A DNA stretch of 64,000 nucleotides from Saccharomycodes ludwigii (lineage: Eukaryota; Ascomycota; Saccharomycetes; Saccharomycodales; Saccharomycodaceae), in the NCBI RefSeq assembly GCF_020623625.1, contig NC_060200.1, positions 2,438,001 through 2,502,000 of the forward strand, written 5' to 3'. The translations under genes and the position numbers were made by a program. The notes beneath the pieces are model-generated. The model was given only the letters and a program-made list of their open reading frames with translations. It was not told where the DNA came from and made no database searches. Below, in pieces: positions 29,241 through 41,100 of this stretch (the stretch's first letter is position 1; the number at the start of each line of letters is the position of its first letter).

Positions 29241-29696
29241 GTTTCTTGGTTAGTCTTTGACTTTTTTGGTCACTAATGTCAATTTTAATGAATAATAACA
29301 ACAAACTTTTAGATAATAATATGTTTATATATATACTATATTTTATTTTTTTTCTTACCGAGTTGGCTGGAAATAGAAAAAGGTAAAAAAAAAAAAAAAA
29401 AAAAAAACTGTACTATAACTTTTTAAAGTTTTTTTTATAAGAGTAGCGAAAAATACACGGAAGATTTGAAGTTCGGACTTTTAATTTTTTTTTTTTTTTT
29501 TTACCCCTTCAAATTTTTTTATCTTTTTTTTTTTTTTAAATAAGCGGTTACCGTTTATCCTCCAAAGCTTTTAATTCTTACAAATATTAATACAATACTA
29601 TGTTGCTATCTTTATAATTTTTATTTCTTTGACCTTTAATCCCTTAACAAAGAAAAAGTTTCGTTTTGAATGAAGCGTTATACAATAAACTAAGAA
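29241..29696. other. Divergent promoter region MAD1/MMS2
   Basis: Rich in A and T runs (29384-29407, 29488-29502). It holds a TCGGAC motif at about 29473-29478 that recurs in other promoters here. There is no sign of a 5' splice site for MMS2. Confidence 0.6.
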
Positions 29697-30113
29697 ATGT
29701 CCAAGGTGCCAAGAAGTTTTAGATTGTTGGAAGAACTAGAAAAGGGAGAAAAGGGTCTGGGCCCAGAATCATGTAGTTACGGTTTAGCAGATGCAGAAGA
29801 CATTACCATGACAAATTGGAATGGTACTATTTTAGGACCGCCACATAGTAATCACGAAAATAGGATCTACTTTCTGTCAATTAAATGTGGAGACAATTAC
29901 CCAGATCAACCACCAGAAATCAAGTTTATATCCAAGATAAACTTGCCATGCGTGAATGCTGAGAACGGGCAAGTTAGTGCTAATGAATTTCACACTTTAA
30001 AAAATTGGAAAAGATCTTATACTATGGAAACTTTGTTGTTGGATTTAAGAAAGGAAATGTCTACTGCAGCAAACAAAAAATTACCACAGCCAGCAGAAGG
30101 ATCCACATTTTGA
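29697..30113 (+). CDS. MMS2: Mms2, catalytically inactive E2 variant (UEV) of K63 ubiquitination
   Basis: The 138-residue protein is colinear with S. cerevisiae Mms2 (137 residues): MSKVPRSFRLLEELEKGEKG, then NWNGTILGPPHSNHENRIYF, LPCVN, ANEFHTLKNWKR and KKLPQPAEGSTF at the C-terminus. As a UEV it lacks the E2 HPN motif and catalytic cysteine arrangement. It pairs with Ubc13 to build K63 chains for error-free post-replication repair. The coding sequence is continuous from the ATG, whereas S. cerevisiae MMS2 has an intron right after its start. POS5 follows on the same strand. Confidence 0.97.
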   Translation: MSKVPRSFRLLEELEKGEKGLGPESCSYGLADAEDITMTNWNGTILGPPHSNHENRIYFLSIKCGDNYPDQPPEIKFISKINLPCVNAENGQVSANEFHTLKNWKRSYTMETLLLDLRKEMSTAANKKLPQPAEGSTF

Positions 30114-30626
30114 TATCTATTATTAGAAAAGAAGTGTAAAATATTGGTAGTCATAAAAAAAAAGATGTTATTGGTTATATTTTAGACTTAGTTAGTTTAA
30201 TGTACGTTTTCTTTTATCTTTTTTTATTAATTTATATATATATCTGTGTGTATTTATGCACTGCTAAGAGTTTTTTCTTTCCCCTCTCTCAAAATTGCCA
30301 ATATAAAAATAGAAAAAAAGAAAAAAAGCGGACCAATTTTTATTGCTATTCAAAGTCAAAAAAAAAAAAAAAAAAAGAAAAAAAAAATTACATTTATATA
30401 TATAAATTTTTTTAATAATTTGTCTTTTTTCGATTGTTTTTCATTTTCTTTTCTCTTCTCTTCTTTTCTTTTCTTTTTTTTTCAGGGAAGAGGAAGATTA
30501 ATATAAACATAACTCTTTCTTTTTCTCTTTCTATCTTTTCTTTTTTCTTTTAAGGAAGAATAAAAAAAAAAAATTAAAAAAAAAGTCATATAATTTCCAA
30601 GGCAGGTCCATCTTTGTTTCTAGAGC
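30114..30626. other. Intergenic region MMS2 to POS5
   Basis: Low-complexity A and T/C-rich sequence (A-run 30358-30376, CT-rich 30440-30550). Apparent short ORFs here are homopolymer artefacts. Confidence 0.65.
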
Positions 30627-32051
30627 ATGTCACTGCTAAGACCGCCAATGATATTGTTTTTACGTAACACATCGTTTAACTTAACCAAAAAGAACTTACT
30701 ATTGCAAAAAAAAAACTTTTTGAGTACCATTGTTAAAACAAAACCTGTTAGTGACCTACGTTCCAAAATATACGCAGATTATGTTTCGTCGCCCAAATCC
30801 AAGTTGCAATCATTGTTATGGCATGCGCCTGTTCAAAACATATTTATCATGAAAAAACCATGGACTATTAGAACTACCAAGGCAATGGCCATTTTTATCA
30901 AACACATACATGACACATATCCCTCAATTAATATAATAGTTACGCCTGACGTAATCGAAGAATTGACACCTATTTTATTGTCAAAAAATGATATAGAAGG
31001 CATCAAAGTTGTCCCCTCTCGAACTAATGCCGTTAATGCTGATACACCATATGTTTTGTATACAGGGTCTACTGAAGATATTATTAAAAAGACTGACTTG
31101 TTAGTTACGTTAGGTGGAGATGGTACCATATTGAGGGCAGTTTCTATATTTAGCAATGATTATGTGCCACCTGTGTTAGCATTTTCATTAGGCACACTAG
31201 GATTTTTATTGCCCTTTCAATTTCAGGATTATGTTTCTGTGTTTGATAAAGTTATTCACAGTAGAAGTAAAGTTTTACATAGGAACAGATTAGAGTGTCA
31301 TGTTCTAAGAAATGGTGTCAATATTACACAAAACAAAAACAAACAGGTATCTCCCTCAACAACAACAATTCCTATTACTACTACCGCTGCTACAACCAAC
31401 AGCAACAACAATAACAGTAGTAATAACGAAATGGTCCATGCTATGAATGATATTTTCTTACATAGAGGAGATTCGCCGCACTTAACCAATTTAGATATTT
31501 ATATAGATGGTGATTTTTTAACAAGGACAACTGCTGACGGTGTGGTACTATCTACACCAACAGGGTCTACAGCATATTCGTTAAGTGCAGGTGGATCTAT
31601 TGTATCGCCTTTAGTTCCATGTATCTTACTAACTCCTATTTGTCCTCGATCCTTATCATTTAGACCATTGATTTTAGCACATACTTCACATATTATGATT
31701 AAAATTGGTTCCAAAGCTTCGAGTGGAGGACCTTTAGATAATAAAGTTGTCAAGTTAAGCATTGACGGAATACCTCAACAGGATTTGCATATAGATGACG
31801 AAATACATATTATTAACGAAGTGGGGACTATATATGTTAATGGTTCCCATGTACCAACAAGAATAACTAAACCAGCCGTAATAACCAGTGGCACTAGCAT
31901 ATCTGGAGAAGGTGTCGTACGCGGGACCGCCAAAAATAGAGGCAAAATGTCGGGTATTTATTGTATAGCCAAGACAGAAAATGATTGGACTCATGGTATT
32001 AACGAACTATTAGGATTCAATTCTAGCTTCAGATTCACCAAGGAATCCTAA
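30627..32051 (+). CDS. POS5: Pos5, mitochondrial NADH kinase
   Basis: The 474-residue protein has a basic, Ser/Leu-rich N-terminus (about residues 1-40), fitting a mitochondrial presequence. The NAD kinase fold follows: GGDGT at 163-167 in LLVTLGGDGTILRA, a Gly-rich second motif in FSLGTLGFLLPF, and the active-site region DGVVLSTPTGSTAYSLSAGG. It phosphorylates NADH to supply matrix NADPH. It exceeds S. cerevisiae Pos5 (414 residues) mainly through a Thr/Asn/Ser-rich insertion at about 233-267. S. cerevisiae POS5 (YPL188W) likewise neighbours the alpha-factor/UIP4 block. Another Met lies seven residues downstream, and the presequence assignment holds for either. Confidence 0.95.
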   Translation: MSLLRPPMILFLRNTSFNLTKKNLLLQKKNFLSTIVKTKPVSDLRSKIYADYVSSPKSKLQSLLWHAPVQNIFIMKKPWTIRTTKAMAIFIKHIHDTYPSINIIVTPDVIEELTPILLSKNDIEGIKVVPSRTNAVNADTPYVLYTGSTEDIIKKTDLLVTLGGDGTILRAVSIFSNDYVPPVLAFSLGTLGFLLPFQFQDYVSVFDKVIHSRSKVLHRNRLECHVLRNGVNITQNKNKQVSPSTTTIPITTTAATTNSNNNNSSNNEMVHAMNDIFLHRGDSPHLTNLDIYIDGDFLTRTTADGVVLSTPTGSTAYSLSAGGSIVSPLVPCILLTPICPRSLSFRPLILAHTSHIMIKIGSKASSGGPLDNKVVKLSIDGIPQQDLHIDDEIHIINEVGTIYVNGSHVPTRITKPAVITSGTSISGEGVVRGTAKNRGKMSGIYCIAKTENDWTHGINELLGFNSSFRFTKES

Positions 32052-32993
32052 AAATCATAATGATATTCATTTAAGCCTTTCAATCGATACAGATATAGAC
32101 AAAAAGGACAAGATTGAGTTTACCGTTAAGTTTTTGTAATCTCCTTTTTTTTTACAAAAAAAAATAAATAAACAAATAAATAAAAAAAAAAATTAAAAAA
32201 ATATTCTTTTCTTGTTTCCTTTATAATAAAACAAAGAAAAAGACCAATATTTTAATTAAAAGAAATATATGCTTAATACTGTAATGTTCCATCGATCCTT
32301 GCAATTAACTACATACGAAGAGCACGAAGGCATCCTCTCTGCAATCATCTTATAAAATAAGATAATTAATGATAGTTCATTGCACCCAAGATCCATGGAT
32401 AAATATGTTCTCCAACCCGAGCAAACACTACGACAAAGTCGCAAGGCAACACTAATATCTTAAAATATAATTGTCATGGGTCTGTTATTTAAATAACTTA
32501 ACCTGCAACTATGATGCTTTTGGCGTATTGCGAAAGGGTGGTGAAAATGCGTTTGTTACTTTTTTTTGTATTTTTTTAATAAGAAAAATTATTTAGTAGA
32601 AAAAAAAATATATAAATCTTTTACAAGGAGAGATAGAGAGAGAGAGTGCATATATATATGATAATAATAATTTAAAATTCAATTGAAATTGAAATAACAT
32701 CAAAGCCATTTAAAAGTACTTTTTTAATATACTTTTTTAATATACTTTTTTTTTTAATTTTTGCAATTTTACGCAGAAAAAAAAAAAAAAAAAGAAATGG
32801 GAGGTTTTTTTTTGCTCTTTTAAATTTAGGGCTTTTTTTATATACACACCCGTAACTTAGGCATTTTACTTGTTTTCCTTCTTTTTGTTTTTGTTTTTGT
32901 TTTTGTTTTTGTTAAAAAAAAAAAAAATAAAATAAAATAACTGCAAAACTTTTGATCACATAATGGCAGCAATGATGGTAATAATATATCAAC
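32052..32993. other. Intergenic region between POS5 and the lipase gene
   Basis: Mostly A/T runs. The exception is a compositionally distinct block at about 32280-32460 that folds into two hairpins and is listed as a candidate H/ACA RNA. Near 32846 ACACCCGTAAC resembles a Rap1 site. TTTTTG repeats lie at 32885-32912. Confidence 0.6.
32290..32454 (+). ncRNA. Candidate H/ACA snoRNA (possible snR10 orthologue by position)
   Basis: A block richer in G and C than its surroundings shows a two-hairpin H/ACA layout. The first hairpin has GAT-CC-TTGCA (32294-32303) facing TGCAA-TC-ATC (32340-32349), with an inner AGAG/CTCT stem. A hinge follows with an H-box match, ATAAAA at 32352-32357 or AGATAA at 32360-32365. 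The second hairpin is closed by TTGC (32380-32383) with GCAA (32441-32444). ACA at 32449-32451 is followed by CTA, putting the ACA three bases from the proposed 3' end. In S. cerevisiae snR10 lies next to MMS2, between it and the alpha-factor gene, so snR10 is the positional candidate. No guide match was tested. Confidence 0.4.
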
Positions 32994-34337
32994 TCATTCA
33001 AGTTTTTTTAATCTATCAATTATTGGATCAAAACAAGTCTCTTTAACATCTGAAGCCCATAATGTATCCATATGCTCATAACCATCTATACTTATGAAAT
33101 CAACCAATGAATTGTTATTTTTTAGATTTTCCATGGTCCTATCCATATCTATTAAGATATCTGAAGTACCATAAACTAAAAACATTGGTAAATCCCTAAT
33201 CGTTTGCACGGGAAATATACATCCCTTAGATATAGAATTAGTTTCTAATGGGTAATTACTATAGGCATATTCTCGTTCCTCATCTTTTGTAATAAATTCT
33301 GCTAACAAACTTGGATTTTCTTCAAACATCTGAAACCTTTTCCTTTTGATAATTTGAAACCAATGAACCAAAGTTTTAACACTTGTTGGTGAAAACATGT
33401 GAGGATACCCTGCTTCTTTTTGGCGGATGGATATATTTCCATGCGTCCAATTAAATAGTAGTACTAGACATTTATCAACTACTCTCATAAAAGTTACCGG
33501 ACTTAACATTTTCTGCCAAAACAAAACGCTAGGCATTAATGATTTTTTGCCGAAAAAAGTGTATAACAAAATATGTGAGCAATGTATTACATAGTTTGCT
33601 ATAGGATGATTTAAATTTTTGGGAATCATGGCTGGCGATAACCCAATGAAAATTTTGAATTTTTTGCTTAAGTTAGGATTGATAGATAATGAGGCAAATC
33701 CTTGTGAAGCACCTTGGCTAAAGCCAATATATATGATTTTTTCTTGGTAGGTTAACTCCAGTATGTAGTCTATGGTATCTGGTATATCAAATATGGCATA
33801 TTCATCAAGTGAAAAGTCCCAAAACTTTTGTTCATTAACTTCATAATTAATATGTTTTCTGCTGTAACTGTTACCCCTGTTGTTGCCTAACCATACATCA
33901 TACCCCAAGTCCACTAATAAAAGCGGTAGACACTTTTCCTTGGTATCACCAGAAACGAATAGCTCACTGTTGGTTAATAAACCATGATGGAAATATACGA
34001 CAGGTTTGGTCTTACGGCTATCACCATCAATGTTATTAACATTAGTTGTCTTGGTTATCCTGTGGATGGTTAGTAAATAGCCATCCTTTGTTTTGACCAC
34101 ATGTTCGTGGACATAGTATCCATGAAGATAGCACAAGTCAGTAATATCTTTAGCTTTGGCTATTTTTTCTATTAATGGATCTGAATATTTGTATCTACTG
34201 CCAAGTTTACTGTTTTTATAGCCTTCCAAAGTAATTTCATCTAAAAACAATTTCAAAATATTGATTAAAAATATTATTGGCTTGCGAATTATGGAAAAGG
34301 TTACGAATAGTATTCCATAATATAGTCTTTCAAGCAT
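32994..34337 (-). CDS. TGL1: Tgl1-like steryl ester hydrolase / acid-lipase family
   Basis: The 447-residue protein has an N-terminal membrane-associated segment (about residues 5-32) and the alpha/beta-hydrolase acid-lipase fold. The oxyanion region is VVYFHHGLL (113-121), then GYDVWLGNNRGNSYS. The nucleophile elbow GFSQG places the Ser at 207. An Asp in YGTSDILIDMD and a His in DGYEHMDTLW complete the triad. KFWDFSLDEYAIFDIPDTI and FFGKKSLMPS match Tgl1 more closely than Yeh1/Yeh2. It hydrolyses steryl esters on lipid droplets. It stops soon after the His motif and lacks the roughly 100-residue C-terminal tail of S. cerevisiae Tgl1. It is not a neighbour of these genes in S. cerevisiae, so it sits at a rearranged position. 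Confidence 0.8.
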   Translation of the reverse strand: MLERLYYGILFVTFSIIRKPIIFLINILKLFLDEITLEGYKNSKLGSRYKYSDPLIEKIAKAKDITDLCYLHGYYVHEHVVKTKDGYLLTIHRITKTTNVNNIDGDSRKTKPVVYFHHGLLTNSELFVSGDTKEKCLPLLLVDLGYDVWLGNNRGNSYSRKHINYEVNEQKFWDFSLDEYAIFDIPDTIDYILELTYQEKIIYIGFSQGASQGFASLSINPNLSKKFKIFIGLSPAMIPKNLNHPIANYVIHCSHILLYTFFGKKSLMPSVLFWQKMLSPVTFMRVVDKCLVLLFNWTHGNISIRQKEAGYPHMFSPTSVKTLVHWFQIIKRKRFQMFEENPSLLAEFITKDEEREYAYSNYPLETNSISKGCIFPVQTIRDLPMFLVYGTSDILIDMDRTMENLKNNNSLVDFISIDGYEHMDTLWASDVKETCFDPIIDRLKKLE

Positions 34338-35059
34338 AATGTGTATGTTTATGTATTTATTTTTATATTTTAAAAATAAAAAATTGAAAGATGAATATAT
34401 AGATATAAAGCAACAAATGTTTTCTGTAGAAAGGAAAAAGGAAAAAGGAGAAAGAAGAAAAGAAAAAGAAAAAGAAAAAGAAGTAAAAGCAAAAACTTTG
34501 TCAGTCTAGGATTTGGTATTTGTATTGTAATTTAAATATTTTATTCAAATCTCAAATCAACAATTTGTGTCAATCTTATATAACAATTTTTCTACTACGT
34601 GATTTTTTTTTTTTTTCTTTCTTTTCTATATATAAATATAAATATTATACGTATATATATTTTTTTTTTAACGGTTTTTAAGATTTGTTATGTTTGCACA
34701 ATTTTAGTGGAAGTTCTCATACGAAAAAAAAAAAAAAAAAAGAAAAAAGCGTTATTTTTCTTTTCTTTTTTAGCAACGGCACTCGGATAAAACCACTTGC
34801 TTCCATTTCGGAAATCAAATACGGATATACACCAAATTAGAACAATCACGTGCACTTTTCATACCTTTTCTTTAAAAAAGAAAAAAAATAAAAAATTAAA
34901 AAATTAAAAAAAAAAAATAAAAAATAAAAAATTTCCGCAGCAGCGAAGGGTTAGTAACTTTAGTGCCATATATAGTAACACAATTAAAAACAAATTGAGT
35001 TCTAATTTCCTTTATATGTCCCTCAACTTGAAAAAAAAAATAACACAATATCAGCAAAT
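34338..35059. other. Divergent promoter region lipase/TCO89
   Basis: Contains purine repeats (34431-34490), a T-run (34605-34616), TTTCGGAAA at 34806-34814, an E-box CACGTG at 34847-34852 (Cbf1/Pho4-type) and about 75 bp of nearly pure A/T after it. No gene was seen; a centromere reading was considered and rejected. Confidence 0.6.
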
Positions 35060-35608
35060 ATGGAAAAAACAGTATCAACCTCATCTGGACATAATCTTAA
35101 GAAAATCAAACAATTTTCAGTTAAATCCAGAACTAAAAGTAGTGCAAGTTTCAAAGGCTTACTTAAATTACATAAAGCTTCCAGTCACGATGGAACAACA
35201 TTGCCCCTATATGATAAAAGTGATTCTGAAAGTATAAGTAGTAATAATAGCACTAATTCATTGAAAAAATCAAAATCCTCGGATTCTATAGCCAGAAGAA
35301 GAACTATTAATGGCTTAAATATGACAGCTTTATCGTCGACCAACTTAAGAACAAAGAATACCAATCATCAAAGTAACAATAACAATGCCAATTTCCAATA
35401 TATTAAGCCGATGAGTCCGTTAAATAATACTAATACAGATACTAATTTTACAGAATACATCAACAACAATCACAATAATAGTCTTAAATTAGTCCCTAAA
35501 TCAAGACGCAGTAGTAAATCAGTGGTATCCATTCATGATGGGAATGAATTTTATCAACAAGAATCATCTACTGATGAGGAGGTTGAACATTTCACTGATG
35601 ATGAAATA

Positions 35609-35655
<47 letters not shown>

Positions 35656-37927
35656 TGGTGGCGATGTCATGAAAAAGGAACATGGACGATTAAAACAGCA
35701 AAAAAGTAATGTTGACATTCGCAATAGCGGTAGTTCTTCATCCTCTTCTGTTGAAGAACGTGACAATAACATAATACATACTTCTACCTCATTTTTAGGA
35801 GGTACAAAAAAAAGGACAAAAAAATCAGCACATAAAGACAAGAATGTAAATAAAAGTAATACTAATAAATTAAACGCAATGGTGAATATTACAAAACCCC
35901 TAAGTTATATTGCTCCTTCTAGCCTAAGACCTGTTTCTCATCAATCCTTTGATCAAATACATAATAAAGCTGAAATTAGAAATGAGGAGGGGGAAGAGGG
36001 GGACCGTCTTCACCGTATTGACAATATCAACAATTATGAAAACAGCAACAATTTTATGGCTAATAATTATAATTATGATGATATCAATAATAATCGCACC
36101 AACTTTGTTACTGAAGATAATGATGATGATATAATTGGTTCAAACCATGCATACATGCAACCTACTTTAAGTGAGGCCGGTCATAGCCTGAAGAGACAAA
36201 TCACGCCATATACAAGGGGTCCAATAAACTCAGAAAATATTAAGTTAAACGGAGATATAATTGATGATAGTACTACTCAGATTAATATAAACAACAATAA
36301 TAGCAATAACAATAATTACCCTGGAGATAATGAGGGTAAAGACCAAATAGTCATCAATCAAAATCAATCATCTGATTTAATTTTATCTCAAACAGCCGAG
36401 ACTGTAGAGAAAATAGATAATACTAGCAGCAACAATAGCAACAGCAATTACGACATGGGTATAGCTCATGAAAATAATGTTAATCATGATACGAGGCCAC
36501 CAAGCTCCACAGCAAACAGTCTATACAACGGTGGAAATCCAGATATCAAGTTTAATTATATTAATCAAGATTTTTTGAATAGTGCCGACTCCTTACACAC
36601 AATGATGAGGCCTGCTATAACAGATACCTATAATATACAACAACAACAACAACAACAACAACAACAGCAACAACAACAACAACCGACTTCTTCATCACAG
36701 GGTAGAAGCGATTTTTCATCTTCAATATCAAGTTTAACAAGTAATTTACAGCAGCATCAACAACTCCAAAAAAATCAGCAACAATATCAACAACAGCAAC
36801 AACACGGTTTGTCAAAACAGCATTCAGTTACAAGGTTAGGAACATTGCTTACATCAAGACCATCCCAAACATCACTATTAAGATTTGCTACCGCAAATAA
36901 AGCATCGCTGCAACAACAACAGCAACAATTGCCAACTTCCAGAAATAGCGCAAACAATTTTCAAAGAATAATTCCTAAGTCTTCAAAAACATCTGGTTAT
37001 AATGGCAACAATAACGATGCATTCATGGAATTTACTGAAGATTCACCTAAAAAAGATACGTTTAATAATTTTCATTCATTTCTAAAATCAGATTCTACAG
37101 ATTCTGACTCGAGAACTCAACAGAAATTATGGTTACAAAGGGAAAACTCTATTTTGGATCTATCTTCTGATTATGAAAAACCCGATGCTGTATATTTGGC
37201 ATCATCTGTTGAGGCGAAAAGAGAGTTTGAAAGAATTTCTAGGGAGTATATTAATATAAAAAGATATGATAACCCATTGTATAGATCATTACAACAAATA
37301 AATGAATTTGGCAAGAAAAATGGTTCTTTAATTGATGATAAGGGCGTGATTGGAAACACTAGGAATGATACGAACGACAAAAAAAAAGGATCACGCACTA
37401 ACAAAAATAATACTCATAATAAAAATAGCAAAGCTGGCAGTGACGATGTTTTGGTAAGCATATTTGGCACACCGTCTTCTGAAATTAAAAGTATTTTAAG
37501 AAATATCTGGATCACAGAAAGTAAAAAATCTTTAAATGGTGCAAATGGTGGCGGTGGTGGTGAGTACAACACAAATAATAATCGTGGGAGTAATTTACTG
37601 AGAAATAACGAATCGCAATATTATATCCATCATCAGCGTCATAATTATCCTCACAATAATAATAACCATAACAATAAAAACCCTACCCTTAATAGTAACG
37701 TTAATAGCAATTCCAATAATAGTAATCCCATTAATAATAACACTATTAATGGCAATGTTAATAACAATATCTATGCTCCTAGCTTTCAGTCAACAAGATT
37801 AATGTTAAACTCCAATTTAAACTCACATCATAGAAATATGGCTTCATTTCAAATTGCAAACAGATCTGGAACTTCAAATACTAATACTACCAACGCAAAC
37901 AGAAACAGTTTTAATATCAATAGATAA
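35060..37927 (+). CDS. TCO89: Tco89, TORC1 subunit
   Basis: The 955-residue, largely disordered protein shares short conserved islands with Tco89. Near the N-terminus are KQFSVKSRTKSSASFKGL and RRTINGLNMTAL. STDEEVEHFTDDEIS follows. Towards the C-terminus are FNNFHSFLKSDSTDSDSRTQQ and KLWLQRENSILDLSS, then EAKREFERISREYINIKRYDNPL. Between them lie poly-Ser (AGC repeat), poly-Gln (CAA repeat, about residues 528-541) and poly-Asn tracts. Tco89 supports TORC1 signalling at the vacuole. It is longer than S. cerevisiae Tco89 (799) through these tracts. In S. cerevisiae it lies next to CTI6; here CTI6 is 35 kb away, which marks a rearrangement. Confidence 0.93.
35609..35656 (+). repeat. AGC repeat (poly-Ser) in TCO89
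   Basis: About 13 AGC codons in a row followed by AAC codons, encoding poly-Ser. A CAA/CAG run encoding poly-Gln lies at about 36638-36683 in the same gene. Confidence 0.85.
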
Positions 37928-38025
37928 ATATGACTAAACAGATAATATATAGTTTGAAAACGAGGCAAGAGTACTTGCTTAATAATTACTTGATATCATC
38001 ACGCAATTTATAGTTTAATATTTTT

Positions 38026-38066
<41 letters not shown>

Positions 38067-38144
38067 TGCTCACTACATATTTAATTTTATACAATCATAA
38101 TACAACATATATATTATTTCATTCACTTCGCAATTTATAGACCG

Positions 38145-41100
38145 TTATTCTTTTTCTTCAAAATGTTTAGTACTAATAATTGTCGAATCAATAATAGCCT
38201 CACTGGGAACTTTGTAATTAACAGCACGACCCTCACGAAATATTTTATCAATCATACCTTCAAAATCACCAGTAGCCTTTAAATTCAAATATTCTTTGAA
38301 GAGCAGTAATGCATTATGAGCATCTTCTATAGAATCATGATCACCAGTTTGAATGTCATTTTTTAACAATACATGGGCCAAATATCTTAAAGACAAGTAC
38401 CTCCCACCTTGCCAGAAATAAGTGGCAGTATCTTCCACCTGATTATTTGGAACATAGATCCCAATACCAGCAAAATCATTTGGTAAACCATGGCCTACAA
38501 TAATGCAGCCCAGTTTAATTAGTAACCAAAATTTTCTATAGCTTAATTGTCTCTGGCACAATTTTTTGTTACTTTTGTCTGGATCCAAATCGCCAGGGGA
38601 TATACCACTATAACGTGTTAGGTAATCCCCAATATGACCCTTGTGGATAATGTAATCATCAAACATGATTTTCCCCATATTCTTGTAGTCACCATATAAC
38701 ACTGATATCCTTGCTAAAACCACTCTAGCTGCTTGTATTAAATCAACATTTCCATTACAATCTATATGATACTTATTATTCGAAGCTAAGACAAATTCAG
38801 AATCCATTGCCAATAAGGTGCCCTTCACAGGAACTTCCTCAATATTGGTTAATCTTGTGAATTCCTGAGCAAAAATTTTCTGCGGAACGTTGTGTGTTAT
38901 ACTATTGATGTAATCGTTATTAATTGTACAAAACTCTTTTAACACATCTTTCTTGGTATATATAATAACCTGTGGGACTTTCCAATTATTTTTAAAGTCC
39001 AATACTATTTCTTCAGGCATTTCAACAACAACAAAATCATTAAACATGAACCACTTATATTCTGTGGCTGTGTTTGTTTTTTGATATATTTTCACAAAAG
39101 TAACATAATTGTGAGACATATTGTCGTTATACTTAACTTTTGCCACGAATCCGTTCAGTTCATATTCACATTTTTCAGCACAAAACCTTGGCAAATCTTC
39201 AGCATTTTCTTTAAAAATAAATTGATTATTTAGTTTCGTAATACCTAAATGAAAAATGTTTAGTAGCCAATTGTGATTTTTACCGTAGCATTTTTCGTTT
39301 AAATCAGCACTGGATATATCAACATTCAAAACAAAAGATTCTGGAAGTTTTGAGCACTTCTTACTACCACTGGTGAGGGAGTTGTTAAAACCAGCTATAT
39401 TGTTTTTAAAGGAATTGAAGCTGTGTTCTATATAATGTAAAATGGTAGGTGTAGACTGTCTTTTATTTGCTGTACTATTTAAAATTAAAACCTCATCATA
39501 GTTTGCTCTAAGTGAAACTTTCGTCTCTTTACTGATTGTTTTGCAAATAAATTTGTTAATATATTTGATATCGTTGCTGTCTTTCTTTCTCATATATCTG
39601 ACTAATTCAATAAAATTTTTTGGGAAAAAACATTTGGATTTATTTTCACATCCAATGCAATCAAAAACATAGCCTAATTCGTGTATCAGCGTTGTGGTGA
39701 CAAAGGGCTTCAATAAATGTTCTCTTGCCAGATTATTAAAGTATGGTGTAAATTTATATAGTTGAATCAAGGAATTTGGTGCATTCCCATCTGGTAAATT
39801 TATTAATCCACAATATTTAGTGTTGTTTAGATCACTGTATTCGGTTTTCGGGGTCTTTTTAACTCGACGAAATAATAAAGGCGGGGATCCTGATAATATT
39901 GATGTTGCAGTTGGTTGTGATAATGAGGATAAGGAAGTCGATAAAGAAGTGACGTTAGTTGTGTTTCCCACAGTAGGTTGTACTACAGTTGAAGCATTAG
40001 ACAAATTTTTTGAGCCATTTTCCTTGTCAAGTTTGAAAATTTCCCATTTCAAGCTCTCATCGTTTACTGTCATGTTTTCTTGAACGTGTTTGATTGAAAT
40101 ATATTTCTCATATGGGGGACCATAACTGCTTTTATTGTATGGTATTAAATGATATTTGTTGTATAAACTATGAAACGATGGAGTATTGGCGTTATAGATA
40201 CCGTTGGCATTGCCATTGGGGAACTTTAAATCTGGCCTGAAAAAATTCGGAACAGTTCCACTAGAATTGAAAATCGTATTATTCCATGAACTTAGCAATA
40301 GTTCATCATATGAGGACATGCCTACAGAACTTAACGGTTTCGTGTAATCATCAATTTTAAACGGCTCCTTTGCTGGCAAATCGTTGTTCATATCAGCAAA
40401 CTCCAAGGGTGAACTCATTGAATTTAAAAATCTTGTAGTGCCACCAGTTCTACTCCACGTATGTATCATACTTTCATCAGAGCCAACGATTCCCAAGTAA
40501 TCACCATTGTAGGAGATGTTAAAATGTGTGATCTTCCCTGGGTGAGTATATGTATGGGTTAATGTTGGATTGAACATATCTGTAAATTGAAATTGGCCGA
40601 AATTAGATGCCGTTACCACCACTGACGGTAAAACGGGGTGTAAGTGTACAAAATCAGCACCAGCTGTGAACGCAATTGGTGTCAAATCTCTCATAATCCG
40701 CAAATCAAACACTCTAACATATGGATCAGATATATAATCAAATTTTTTGGTTTTACCCACAGTTACCAATGTATTATTTGCTACATCAATATCAGATACA
40801 TAGGATGCATGTGCTTTCAAAGACGTTACTACTTTATTGGATGTAGTATCGATTATATCGACGCTGCCATTATCATTCCCAACAAAAATCAGTTTATTGC
40901 TTGCCTGATCACTGCTTTTCATTACGTTAATGTTCTTCATGTAATAGTCTATTCTCGAAACAAGTTTCCCCTGTTTATAGTCAATATTGAAGATGGAATC
41001 GTAACTCCCACCGATAAAACAGTTTGTATTACTAAAATCATTTGCTGTTATTGCTTTGATACCATAGGTTAATTCATGTAGATTTAAAGATGTGTAATTT

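Noticed and set aside
32256-32444. 62-codon minus-strand ORF
   Set aside because: No resemblance to any family; it overlaps the candidate H/ACA RNA, whose higher GC content explains the chance absence of stops.
34806-34945. Centromere-like elements: TTTCGGAAATCA (reverse CDEIII-like), ATCACGTG (CDEI-like) and about 75 bp of A/T followed by TTTCCGC
   Set aside because: Orientation and spacing do not give a consistent CDEI-CDEII-CDEIII. The forward candidate lacks the CCGAA core, and the syntenic region in S. cerevisiae is far from CEN7 and CEN16.
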